This document shows positions 25,598 to 33,963 of a stretch of DNA of 64,000 nucleotides, piece after piece. A program made the translations under genes and the position numbers. Source of the DNA: Pigmentiphaga sp. (lineage in GTDB: Bacteria; Pseudomonadota; Gammaproteobacteria; Burkholderiales; Burkholderiaceae_B). The stretch lies in contig JALOAI010000002.1 in NCBI GenBank assembly GCA_023228945.1, forward strand, positions 62,001 to 126,000, written 5' to 3'. How positions within the stretch are numbered: the stretch's first letter is position 1; each line of letters begins with the position of its first letter. The notes beneath the pieces are model-generated. The model was given only the letters and a program-made list of their open reading frames with translations. It had not been told where the DNA came from and did no database searches.

Positions 25598-25978
25598 TCA
25601 AACGGAAGGCGCGATCGCGATGGCTTCGATCTCGATCAAGTATTCGGGCGCTACCAGCCTGCCCTCGAACGCCGTACTGGCTGGCGGCATGCCGGACTCC
25701 GCAAAAACGCGGTTGCGAACCGCGTTGTATTCAGCATAGTCATCCATGTTCGCCAAAATGACGGTGAGCTTCACGATGTGTTTGAGTTCGGCGTTGGCTT
25801 CCGCAAGCAGCAGTCGGATACGCTCGAAGACGCGCTCGGTTTGCGGGCCCACGCCCTGGGGTGTTTCGCCGCTGGCGACCAGGCCGGAGATAAAAAGCAA
25901 CCGGCTATCGCCGATGGTGATGGGATACATCCGGGAGAACTTTCCCGGCGGGGCCGGAACGGCTTGAGTGGTATTCAT
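25598..25978 (-). CDS. RidA/YjgF-family protein (first gene of the cluster)
   Basis: A 126-residue RidA-family protein: YPITIGDSRLLFISGLVASG, QTERVFERIRLLLAEANAEL, IVKLTVILANMDDYAEYNAV and a typical PPASTAFEGRLVAPEYLIEIEAIAI end. In canonical RidA an arginine occurs in the E-x-R-P-A-R-S-x region; here the equivalent is GMPPASTAFEGRL, so the imine-hydrolysing arginine seems to be missing or shifted. It starts the nine-gene minus-strand cluster. Confidence 0.85.
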   Translation of the reverse strand: MNTTQAVPAPPGKFSRMYPITIGDSRLLFISGLVASGETPQGVGPQTERVFERIRLLLAEANAELKHIVKLTVILANMDDYAEYNAVRNRVFAESGMPPASTAFEGRLVAPEYLIEIEAIAIAPSV

Positions 25979-26311
25979 ATGCGGCTCTTGGCAAAGCGGT
26001 TGAAATCACTGTAGAAGGAAGGAACCTCTGCATCAATTGCTCTCAGGGTCGAATCTTTACGATGAGCGTAATGATCCAGCCAAGGACAACTGGCTTGAAC
26101 AACGTCCGCGACATGAGTTGTCCGGCGGCTGCTGGCAAGACGACGCCGTTGTGCCAGTCGCACGACCCATGGGCCGGCGACAGGGTTCTGGCACGGAATC
26201 AGCGTAAAGAGAAGGTGCGCATCACATCAATCAACCCGGAGGGCTGATTGGTACGAAAGTCGAAACGATGCGGTGGCCGTGGCGGGCGGCGAACGTCCGA
26301 GGCGGATCGGC
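25979..26311. other. Intergenic region before the RidA-led cluster; no gene seen
   Basis: These 333 bp separate the start of the minus-strand cluster (25978) from the end of egtD (26312). They should carry the promoter of the cluster and the terminator of the egt genes, but I see neither clearly. The only symmetry noticed is AGCCA (26078-26082) with TGGCT (26091-26095), which is weak. Confidence 0.5.
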
Positions 26312-27313
26312 CTAGAGCGCGCCAGGAGTCCGAAGATAATGAACGCTGAACCACCGCTTCGGGTCGGTCCAGGCCGTATGCCACTGAAAGCCGGCCTGTC
26401 GCGCCAGGTCGGCAAAGCCTTCGATGTCGTATTTGTGGGAGTTCTCGATGTGCAGCCGCTCGCCTTCGGCAAAGGCGAAGTCATGGCCGGCTACGTGCAC
26501 GGTTTGCCGGCATTGGCTCACCAGGTGAATCTCCACGGCGCCGGTGGCGGCCTGGTAGCGCGCCTCGTGCCGGAATCCGGCGAGATCGAAGTCGGCGTGC
26601 AGTTCCCGATTGGCGCGTCGCAGCAGATTAAGGCTGAAAGCCGCCGTGACGCCGGCCGCGTCGTCATAGGCACGCTCGAGTACCTCAACGGGCTTGATCA
26701 GGTCGACGCCGACGATCATATCGGCGTCAGGTCCCAGGCGCCGGGCCCAAAGCGACAGAAAGTTCCGGGCTTGCGCGGGCTCGAAATTGCCGATGCTCGA
26801 ACCCGGGAAAAATCCGACGACGCGCCCGGCGTCGGCGCGCAGCGGCAGCGCGAACGGCGTGGAGTAGTCGGCCCACACGGCATGGATGTCGAGCTCGGGG
26901 CGCTCATCGGCCAGCCGGGCGGCGGCCTCGAGCAGGGCGGCGCGCGAGATCTCGACCGAAATGTAGGCAGCAGGATCGGTCAGCGCATCGAGCAGAAGAT
27001 TGATTTTCTGGCCGGCGCCGGAGCCCAGCTCGACCAACTGCGCGCGTGGCCCCGCCAGCCGCGCGATCGATGGCGCCTCACGTTCGAGGATCCGCATTTC
27101 GGTGCGGGTGGGATAGTACTCGGGCTGCTCGCAGATTTTTTCGAACAGCGCGGAACCGGCGGCATCGTAGAGAAAGCGAAACGGGATCGACTTCCGCGGC
27201 GCCGACAGGCCTTGCACCACCGCCGCTTCAAAGCTGGATTCCTGAGGGGCGTGGTCATGAAAGGTGTAAGTGGCGCGGGCCGGGCGCGCTCGCGGGCGGG
27301 GCGTCGTGAGCAA
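26312..27313 (-). CDS. egtD: L-histidine N-alpha-methyltransferase (ergothioneine pathway)
   Basis: A 333-residue EgtD homologue, which makes trimethylhistidine (hercynine) from histidine with three SAM. Signatures are PRKSIPFRFLYDAAGSALFE, EYYPTRTEMRILE, the SAM site LVELGSGAGQKINLLLDAL, FFPGSSIGNFEPAQA and a C-terminal VHVAGHDFAFAEGERLHIEN. I place the start at TTG 27313, because AGGAG lies six bases before it and the resulting length suits the family; it then overlaps the end of egtB by 59 bp. ATGs at 27343 and 27379 are alternatives. With egtB it forms a two-gene unit. egtA, egtC and egtE are not nearby. Confidence 0.9.
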   Translation of the reverse strand: MLTTPRPRARPARATYTFHDHAPQESSFEAAVVQGLSAPRKSIPFRFLYDAAGSALFEKICEQPEYYPTRTEMRILEREAPSIARLAGPRAQLVELGSGAGQKINLLLDALTDPAAYISVEISRAALLEAAARLADERPELDIHAVWADYSTPFALPLRADAGRVVGFFPGSSIGNFEPAQARNFLSLWARRLGPDADMIVGVDLIKPVEVLERAYDDAAGVTAAFSLNLLRRANRELHADFDLAGFRHEARYQAATGAVEIHLVSQCRQTVHVAGHDFAFAEGERLHIENSHKYDIEGFADLARQAGFQWHTAWTDPKRWFSVHYLRTPGAL

Positions 27314-28580
27314 GACGAACTCCTGTAAATGCCCATCGAGCATCGGGCGGGAAGAAATTGCGATATGTGGCGCGAGCATGTCCCTCCGGGGTGATGCAGG
27401 CGCCGCCTCGGAGGACCATCTGGCCGGACATGAACTTGCCGTTGTATTCCGCCGCGACGCCGGCCGCCGGTTTGAAACCGGGATAGGGACTGTATGCGCT
27501 CGCCGTCCATTGCCATGCGGCTCCGGTCATTTGCCGCAAGCCTGGCGCGCAGCGGGCGGGGTGGGGGTGCAGCGCGGGAGCCTCCGCCGGCAGGGCGCTG
27601 CCGGATGCAAGCTCCCATTCGGCTTCGGTGGGTAGGCGAGCATCCGACCAGCGGGCGAAAGCATCGGCCTCGTAGTAGCTGACGTGGACGACGGGTTCGT
27701 CGGGATCCAGCGGGCGGTCGCCAGCCAGTGTGAAAATCGACCAACTCCCTGGCTGGCTTTCGAACCAATAGAGCGGCGCCGTCCAGCCTCTTTCCTTGAC
27801 CGCGGCCCAGCCATCGGATAACCAGAACTCCGGGCGTGAATAGCCGCCTGCCGCCATGAATTCCAGCCACTCGCCGCAACTGATGAGGCGGTCGTGCAAG
27901 CGGTAGGCATCGAGCCAGACCCGATGGCGGGGCTGCTCGTTATCGTAGGCGAAGCCACGGCCTTCCTCCGCTCCGATCTCGAACAACCCACCCGGAAACT
28001 CCATCCAGGCTGCCGCCGGCACGGAGTTGGCGCTGGCCGGACGGCCGGCGGGGCGGGGGTGGGCATAAGCGGGATGGAAAGGATGCGAAAACAGCAGATG
28101 CTTGATATCCATCAGGATAAGCTCCTGATGCTGCTGCTCATGCTGCAGCCCCAGCTCTATCGTGGCCGTGACTTGCCGCAGTGTGTCGGGATCGGTGCGT
28201 TCGATCAGGAGCCGCATCGCATCGTCCACGGCCGCGCGGTAGCCGAGTACCTCTTGCAGCGAGGGACGGGTAAGCAGGCCCCGCTGTGCACGCGGCTGGC
28301 GATCGCCGATGGCCTCGTAATAAGAGTTGAAGCAATACTGCCATTGCGCGTCGCCGATGGCGCGTCCGGCCGGCGCGAGTACCAGCGTATCGAAAAACCA
28401 GGTGGTATGGCCCAGGTGCCACTTGGTGGGGCTTGCCTCGGGCATCGATTGCGCTTGCTGGTCTTCCGCCGACAACGGCGCGGCAAGGTGCAGGGTGGCG
28501 GTGCGTACATTCAGGTAGTGCTCGCACAGCTTGCGGCGATCCGGTGAACGGTCGTTTGCCAACGCCTCGTTGAGAGCCAT
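27255..28580 (-). CDS. egtB: EgtB-type iron(II)-dependent sulfoxide synthase
   Basis: A 441-residue protein with an N-terminal DinB-like domain and a C-terminal formylglycine-generating-enzyme-like domain (WMEFPGGLFEIGAEEGRGFA, RHRVWLDAYRLHDRLISCGE, HVSYYEADAFARWSDARLPT, MVLRGGACITPEGHARATYR). The iron-binding triad appears as H58 (in WHLGH), H147 and H151 (in HEQQHQE). It joins a sulfur donor to hercynine. The donor may be cysteine or gamma-glutamylcysteine; no gamma-glutamylcysteine ligase partner (EgtA) is seen, which fits the form that takes cysteine directly. The gene lies upstream of egtD on the same strand. Confidence 0.92.
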   Translation of the reverse strand: MALNEALANDRSPDRRKLCEHYLNVRTATLHLAAPLSAEDQQAQSMPEASPTKWHLGHTTWFFDTLVLAPAGRAIGDAQWQYCFNSYYEAIGDRQPRAQRGLLTRPSLQEVLGYRAAVDDAMRLLIERTDPDTLRQVTATIELGLQHEQQHQELILMDIKHLLFSHPFHPAYAHPRPAGRPASANSVPAAAWMEFPGGLFEIGAEEGRGFAYDNEQPRHRVWLDAYRLHDRLISCGEWLEFMAAGGYSRPEFWLSDGWAAVKERGWTAPLYWFESQPGSWSIFTLAGDRPLDPDEPVVHVSYYEADAFARWSDARLPTEAEWELASGSALPAEAPALHPHPARCAPGLRQMTGAAWQWTASAYSPYPGFKPAAGVAAEYNGKFMSGQMVLRGGACITPEGHARATYRNFFPPDARWAFTGVRLAHDAPPASAPGPRHLHLS

Positions 28581-28856
28581 CGATTCCTCCTCGTGGGATC
28601 CACCAACGCCGCCGCGGCGGGCAGTTATCGACTTTTATCCTACTACCACCGGCTCGATGAGTCTCCCCGGCGGAGGCGACCAATTGTGTCGCGCCGGTAG
28701 AAAATCTTTAATGTCTGGTTTCAAATGGTTGGTTCTTGATAAGGTGCTTTGCCCGCTTCGCCTCGAACAACGCTTCAACTCCGGCGCCGCCGACGCTGCG
28801 ATTCCGGGGTCGCCGCAGGTATATAGTGTGCAGGCCGACAGTAGGAGCTTTCGAGT
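28581..28856. promoter_or_regulatory. Divergent promoter region between egtB and the SLC13-type permease
   Basis: This 276-bp spacer must serve egtB (minus) and the permease (plus). TATAGT at 28822-28827 is a fair -10 box for the permease, followed by AGGAG about ten bases before its ATG. No clear operator was found. The stretch 28700-28740 is AT-rich compared with its surroundings. Confidence 0.35.
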
Positions 28857-30623
28857 ATGACGTTCGACATCGCCGTGGTTCTGGGTATCGCGCTGGTGGC
28901 CGTGGCCTTGTTTGCCACCGAGAAATTGCGAATGGACGCCGTGGCATTGCTGGTTTTGGTCAGCCTGGCCCTCGTCGGTCTGGTCGATGCCGGACAAGCG
29001 CTCAGCGGGTTCAGCAATCCGGCCACCATCACCGTGGCCGCCATGTTCGTACTGGCCGCGGGCCTGCAGAACAGCGGCGCACTTTCGGGCATCGGCAGCC
29101 TGCTGGGGCGGGCCAGATCGCCACTGCAATTCCTCATCATCCTGTTCCTCATGCTGGCGGCGATCGCGCCATTCGTCAACAACACCGCCGTCGTGGCGGT
29201 ATTCCTGCCTATCGTCATGGCCGCCACGGCCAGCATCGGTATGTCGGCTTCCAAGGCGCTGATTCCCCTGTCCTATGTGTCGCAAATGGCGGGAGTCTGC
29301 ACTTTGGTCGGCACCTCGACCAACCTGCTGGTCAATGCCATGGCCAAAGACCTCGGACACCCCGGCTTCAGCATGTTCGAGTTCACCTCCCTGGGTGTGA
29401 TCTGTATGGCGGCCGGCTGCCTTTACCTGCTCACTATCGGCCGTTGGCTACTGCCCGAATCGCGTGGCGGAGAATTGGTGGATCATTACGAACTGGGCAA
29501 GTACATCACCGAATTGCGCGTGATGCCGGAGTCGTCGCTGATCGGCACCTCGGTTGGCGAAGCCAAGCTCAGCGAAGAGTTCGGCGTGTTCGTGCTCGAG
29601 CTGTTGCGAGGTGATGAAAAAGTCTGGTCGCCAAGGTCGCAAACCCTGGAGGAGGGCGACGTGCTGCTCGCGCGCGGAGACTGGTCCAAGCTCGACGAAC
29701 TGCGCAAGGAAGCCGGCCTGGAGGTCAATGCCGAGTTCAAGCTCAAACAACGGGCTTTCGAAGAGGTCGACCAGGTCTTGACCGAGGTCATGGTCGCGCC
29801 GCGCTCGCGCCTGCTGGGCACTACCCTGGGCATGCTGGATCCCCGCTGGCAGCACAACACCACGGTATTGGCCATTCATCGGCGCGGCCAGGTTCTAAGG
29901 GAACAATTGCGCGACGTACATTTGCGCGTGGGCGACATCCTCCTGATGCTGACCCCCGAGTCGCAGATGTCCACGCTGCGCAAAGACGCCAACGTCATCG
30001 TGCTCTCCGAGCGCGAGCACGACAAGCCTCGTAGCTGGCGCGCGCCGTTCGCGTTGGTGACCATGGCGCTGGTCATCGCCGTCTCCGCCATCGGCTGGGC
30101 GCCCATCGCCGTTACCGCTCTGGCGGGGGCGGTGGCGATGACCGTGGCGGGCTGCCTCGACGCGGATGATGTCTACGACGCCATCGACTGGCGCATCATC
30201 ATCCTCATGGCCGGCCTGCTGCCGCTGGGCGTAGCGATGAGCCAGACGGGGGCGGCGCAGTTTCTCGTGCAGAACACCATCGGTCTGGTCAGCGATTCCG
30301 GTCCCTGGATGGTGCTCGCGGTACTGTATCTGCTGGCCTTGCTGCTCACCGAGTTCATGAGCAACGCCGCGGCGGCCGTGCTGCTCACGCCCATCGGCAT
30401 GTCCACCGCCGGCATGATGGAGGTAAGTGCGACGCCCTTCCTCATCGCAGTGACCTTCGCCGCCTCCACCAGCTTCGCCACGCCGGTGGGCTACCAGACC
30501 AACACCATGGTGTATGGTGCGGGGGGCTACCGTTTCAGCGATTTCGTCAAGGTGGGTCTGCCGCTGAACCTGATTTTCTGGGCGCTGGGGGTGATCTTCA
30601 TTCCGGTGTTCTGGCCGTTTTGA
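28857..30623 (+). CDS. SLC13/CitMHS-type permease with two central TrkA-C domains
   Basis: A 588-residue inner-membrane carrier of the divalent anion:Na+ symporter (DASS) superfamily. N-terminal helices (FDIAVVLGIALVAVALFATE ... FLIILFLMLAAIAPFVNNTA) include the conserved VNNTAVVAVFLP and GTSTNLLVN loop; two cytosolic TrkA-C (RCK-C) domains follow at about 205-385 (ELRVMPESSLIGTSVGEAKL and EVMVAPRSRLLGTTLGMLDP); then the second helical half with FMSNAAAAVLLTPI and TPVGYQTNTMVYG. Substrates of related proteins include sulfate, phosphate and dicarboxylates. AGGAG precedes the ATG. Its 3' end overlaps the convergent CoA-transferase gene by 26 bp. Confidence 0.9.
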   Translation: MTFDIAVVLGIALVAVALFATEKLRMDAVALLVLVSLALVGLVDAGQALSGFSNPATITVAAMFVLAAGLQNSGALSGIGSLLGRARSPLQFLIILFLMLAAIAPFVNNTAVVAVFLPIVMAATASIGMSASKALIPLSYVSQMAGVCTLVGTSTNLLVNAMAKDLGHPGFSMFEFTSLGVICMAAGCLYLLTIGRWLLPESRGGELVDHYELGKYITELRVMPESSLIGTSVGEAKLSEEFGVFVLELLRGDEKVWSPRSQTLEEGDVLLARGDWSKLDELRKEAGLEVNAEFKLKQRAFEEVDQVLTEVMVAPRSRLLGTTLGMLDPRWQHNTTVLAIHRRGQVLREQLRDVHLRVGDILLMLTPESQMSTLRKDANVIVLSEREHDKPRSWRAPFALVTMALVIAVSAIGWAPIAVTALAGAVAMTVAGCLDADDVYDAIDWRIIILMAGLLPLGVAMSQTGAAQFLVQNTIGLVSDSGPWMVLAVLYLLALLLTEFMSNAAAAVLLTPIGMSTAGMMEVSATPFLIAVTFAASTSFATPVGYQTNTMVYGAGGYRFSDFVKVGLPLNLIFWALGVIFIPVFWPF

Positions 30624-31758
30624 GGTGCGTGATACGAGACCAGCGGGCCAGGATTTCGGTGCTGTCGGTGGCAGTCGCCGGTGCCGGCCCCCGGATGGCC
30701 GAGATCGTGCGGGAGAACCGCGGTGCCGGCGCGGGGTGACGTACGCCGTCCACATCGACCACGGCTTGTCGGTTGGTCTGCTGGGGATGGTCCAAGGCCT
30801 CATCGAGCGCCAAGACCGGGGTGACGCAAGCATCGCTGCCTTGAAATACGGCGGCCCAGTGGTCGCGCGTATGGTGGTGGAAGATGCGCGCCAGTTCCGA
30901 CCGCAGGCATGGCCAGCGCGCTCGATCGTGCTGGGCATCCCGGAGGGCGGGGTCAAGTTCCAGACGTTCGCAAAGCAGTGCGAAGAACTTTGGCTCGATG
31001 GCGCCCACCGCAACGTATTCGCCGTCGGCCGTTTCGTAAACGCTGTAGTAGGGCGCGCCGCCATCGAGCAGATTGCTACCGCGTCGGGGCTCGAATGTTC
31101 CGCGCAGCCTGCTGGCAACGAAGTGGCTCATGAGTGATAACGCGCCGTCGGTGATGGCCGCATCCACCACCTGGCCACGGCCGGACTGGCGGGATTCCAA
31201 GAGAGCGGCCAGAAGGCCCATCACCAGATAGAGGCTGCCGCCGCCATAGTCGCCCACCAGATTGAGCGGGGGCACGGGCGGGCCATCGGCGTGACCCATG
31301 GCATGCAACGGGCCTGTCAGCGCGAGGTAGTTGATGTCATGTCCTGCCAAGCTGGCGTTAGGCCCCGACTGGCCCCAGCCGGTCATGCGGCCATAAATCA
31401 GGCGGGGATTGCGTGCCGCGATCGGCTCGGGCCCCAAACCCAGGCGCTCCATGACACCCGGACGGTAGCCTTCAATCAAAATGTCGGCATGGTCGAGCAG
31501 TGCCAGGATACGTTCGCGGTCGCCTGAGTCTTTCAAGTCGGCCAGCACGACGCTACGTCCTCGACCCACGATATTGGTGGTGTCGCCAAGCTTCAGGCCC
31601 GGCGGCCGATCGATGGTGACGACGTCAGCGCCCATGTCGGAAAGCAACATACCGGCGAAGGGCGCTGGCCCGAGGCTGGCGAATTCAACGACCTTGATGC
31701 CTCGCAAAGGGCCGCCTGGTACGGCGGCGGAGGATGGTGTTTGGGGGTCGCGTGTCAT
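30598..31758 (-). CDS. Alpha-methylacyl-CoA racemase-like family III CoA-transferase
   Basis: A 386-residue CaiB/BaiF-family protein. The opening GIKVVEFASLGPAPFAGMLL, and the positions H140 (in AGHDINY), D170 (in NLVGDYGGG) and E255 (in VGAIEPKFF), reproduce the catalytic set of mycobacterial alpha-methylacyl-CoA racemase (H126, D156, E241) with identical spacing. It therefore probably epimerises 2-methyl-branched acyl-CoA esters, a step in steroid side-chain and branched-chain acid degradation, instead of transferring CoA. It is the last gene of the minus-strand oxygenase cluster, 15 bp after the FAD dehydrogenase. Length is normal. Confidence 0.88.
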   Translation of the reverse strand: MTRDPQTPSSAAVPGGPLRGIKVVEFASLGPAPFAGMLLSDMGADVVTIDRPPGLKLGDTTNIVGRGRSVVLADLKDSGDRERILALLDHADILIEGYRPGVMERLGLGPEPIAARNPRLIYGRMTGWGQSGPNASLAGHDINYLALTGPLHAMGHADGPPVPPLNLVGDYGGGSLYLVMGLLAALLESRQSGRGQVVDAAITDGALSLMSHFVASRLRGTFEPRRGSNLLDGGAPYYSVYETADGEYVAVGAIEPKFFALLCERLELDPALRDAQHDRARWPCLRSELARIFHHHTRDHWAAVFQGSDACVTPVLALDEALDHPQQTNRQAVVDVDGVRHPAPAPRFSRTISAIRGPAPATATDSTEILARWSRITHLKTARTPE

Positions 31759-31773
31759 GGCAAGGGTTCCTGA

Positions 31774-33504
31774 TCAAGGTAACGGGGCCATCGGTCCGGC
31801 GCTACGCCCGAATCCGGACACGTGGCGGGCGATGCGATAGCCGAACACCAGCGCCGGCCCCAGCGTAATGCCGGGGCCGGGATAACTGCCGCGCATGATG
31901 GAAGCCATATCGTTGCCGCAGGCGTACAAGCCCGGAATGGGATTCTTGTCGGTGTCCAGAACCCGGCCGTCCGCGTCGGTGCTCAGCCCCGCGCTGTTGG
32001 CGGCATCGGCCGGCCACACCGGCAGGGCATAGAACGGCGGGAGCCTCAGGTAGCCCAGGCAAGGGTTCGGGCGATGGGTAGGGTCGCCATTGAGCAAATT
32101 GAGCGCCGAACCGCCTTTGTCGAACTGAGTATCGACGCCCGTTGCCGCGTCCCGGTTATTACGCTCGACGCTGGCAGCGAGCCCTTCGGCCGAGATACCC
32201 AGCCGGGCCGCGAGACTGGCCAGATCCGGAGCCATGGCGATATAGCCCGACCGGAGGTAAGGCCGGAGGGAGCGCTTGCCGGGCGGAATCACACCCAGGC
32301 CATACTGGCGGATGAAGCGGGCATCGCAGATCAGATAGCAGGGCAGGGCGCTGGCGCCGCCTTCCTGGGGCCGTAGCATGGCCTCGACAAAATGATGGTA
32401 GGAATCGGCTTCGTTGACGAAGCGCCGGCCGGCCGTATTGACGGCGATAATGCCGGGTTTGGTCCGATCCAGATAGAGGTGTGGAAACAGCCGGTACCCC
32501 TTCGCGGTGGGGACGCGAGAGACTGGCTGCCAGAAGAAGTTGCCGCCGTGCTGTTCCAGGCTCGCGCCCAGTCGCAGAGCGGCTTGCAGGCCTTCACCGC
32601 GATTGCCTTCGTAGGCCAGGGAGTCCAGGTCTGCCGGTGTGTCGGCGAGTTGGGTCCGCAAGCCGGCGTGGTGTCCGACGCCCCCCGTGGCCAGTACCAC
32701 GCCCAGGCGTGAGCGCAGGACCCGCCGCCCTCCGGGCTGGGCGAACGTTGCGCCGTGTACACCATCGGGCCCGGAAATGAGTTCGCACAAGACGCAGTCG
32801 AAGTGGATGGTGACTCCCGCCTGGAGCAGGCTGTAGTACAGGCGGGCCACCAGCGCGTTACCCATCACCAGCCGGGTGCCACGCGGATGGCGTAGCCGGT
32901 CCAGACCATGGCGCATCAGCAAACGGAGGGTGTGGGCGAGGTTGCGCCAGGAGCGGTAGCGGCCGATCAGCGCCGCGACGTCCGTCTTGCCCACCATCAT
33001 TCCGCCCAGCACCATGAAATCGGGAAGCGGCGGGCGGATTCGTGCGAAACCGTCGTGCAACCGGCGGCCGTCGAACGGTAAGGGCGCCAGGGCTCGTCCC
33101 GACACGGCGGCGCCCGGCAACGGCAGATAATCGGGATGCCTGCCAGCGCTGGCGAACTTGACCGCCGAATGGCGTTCCAGGTACTCAATGGCTTCGTTGG
33201 CAGTGGCGAGGTAAGCCTGGCGCCGCCCATACGCATCGTCGGCGCCGGAAAGGGCTTCGAGATAGCGGCTCGCAGCCTCTTTGGTATCACGGTATCCGGC
33301 TTCCTGGCCTTGGCGGTTGCCCGGTACCCACACCGTTCCCGCCGAGGTCGATGTCGTGCCTCCGACTTGCCCGCTGGCCTCGCACAGTACGACCTTCAAA
33401 CCCATCAGCGCCGCGGCCAAGGCGGTGGCCATGCCACCGGCGCCCGCGCCGACCACCAGCAGATCGGGCTGCGCGCCGGTCTCGGCGGGATCAGGAATGG
33501 CCAT
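31774..33504 (-). CDS. FAD-dependent dehydrogenase, 3-ketosteroid dehydrogenase/fumarate reductase type
   Basis: A 576-residue flavoprotein. The FAD motif LLVVGAGAGGMATALAAALM starts near residue 15, followed by EASGQVGGTTSTSAGTVWVP, which is the form seen in 3-ketosteroid-Delta1-dehydrogenase relatives. The C-terminal FAD contacts read GLYACGNDMASIMRGSYPGP and ITLGPALVFGYRIARHV, again typical of that group. Such enzymes introduce double bonds next to a ketone. It starts 3 bp after the OB/zinc-ribbon gene. A KstD-like role would fit a steroid or other alicyclic substrate; the exact substrate is unknown. Confidence 0.88.
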   Translation of the reverse strand: MAIPDPAETGAQPDLLVVGAGAGGMATALAAALMGLKVVLCEASGQVGGTTSTSAGTVWVPGNRQGQEAGYRDTKEAASRYLEALSGADDAYGRRQAYLATANEAIEYLERHSAVKFASAGRHPDYLPLPGAAVSGRALAPLPFDGRRLHDGFARIRPPLPDFMVLGGMMVGKTDVAALIGRYRSWRNLAHTLRLLMRHGLDRLRHPRGTRLVMGNALVARLYYSLLQAGVTIHFDCVLCELISGPDGVHGATFAQPGGRRVLRSRLGVVLATGGVGHHAGLRTQLADTPADLDSLAYEGNRGEGLQAALRLGASLEQHGGNFFWQPVSRVPTAKGYRLFPHLYLDRTKPGIIAVNTAGRRFVNEADSYHHFVEAMLRPQEGGASALPCYLICDARFIRQYGLGVIPPGKRSLRPYLRSGYIAMAPDLASLAARLGISAEGLAASVERNNRDAATGVDTQFDKGGSALNLLNGDPTHRPNPCLGYLRLPPFYALPVWPADAANSAGLSTDADGRVLDTDKNPIPGLYACGNDMASIMRGSYPGPGITLGPALVFGYRIARHVSGFGRSAGPMAPLP

Positions 33505-33507
33505 GGC

Positions 33508-33963
33508 TCACCGGGAGCGCCAATGCAGCAGCGAGAATGGCGGGTCGGCGTCGTGGTGGTGCTCGAACTCGCCCAGCACGTCGGTACCGATCACGACCTC
33601 CTGCAGGGGGTCGCCCAGCAGGTTGCCCACCATGCGGACATTGCCGGCCTGAGGCAATTCGACGAGTACGACCAGATAAGGACCATGCCCGTTCAGCGCC
33701 GGGTGGGAGGGGTGCCAGACGCGCTCCCAGCTATAGATGCGGCCGGTGGGCTGGACTTCCTCCCAGACCGGATCGAAGCGATGGCAGCGATGACACAGCC
33801 ATTCGGCGCCGAACTGCCAAGTGCCGCAGGCGGGGCAGTGCTGGACGAGCAGGCGGCCCGCGCGCAAACCGCTCCAGTAAGGCTCGGACACGCCGCTGGG
33901 CTCGGGCACCGGGATGGGCAGGCCCGCCGGCAGGTAAGGGGAAGTGCGTAGCGATTGCGTCAC
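33508..33963 (-). CDS. OB-fold/zinc-ribbon (DUF35-type) protein, thiolase partner
   Basis: A 151-residue protein with a rubredoxin-like zinc ribbon (HCPACGTWQFGAEWLCHRCH, four cysteines in two pairs) and an OB-fold domain (GRIYSWERVWHPSHP ... GPYLVVLVELPQAGNVRMVG). Proteins of this type bind thiolase-like proteins and form aldolase or acetyltransferase complexes, as ChsH2/Ltp2 do in steroid side-chain degradation. It begins with GTG at 33963, overlapping the thiolase stop by four bases (GTGA), which fits a stoichiometric complex. Confidence 0.87.
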   Translation of the reverse strand: MTQSLRTSPYLPAGLPIPVPEPSGVSEPYWSGLRAGRLLVQHCPACGTWQFGAEWLCHRCHRFDPVWEEVQPTGRIYSWERVWHPSHPALNGHGPYLVVLVELPQAGNVRMVGNLLGDPLQEVVIGTDVLGEFEHHHDADPPFSLLHWRSR

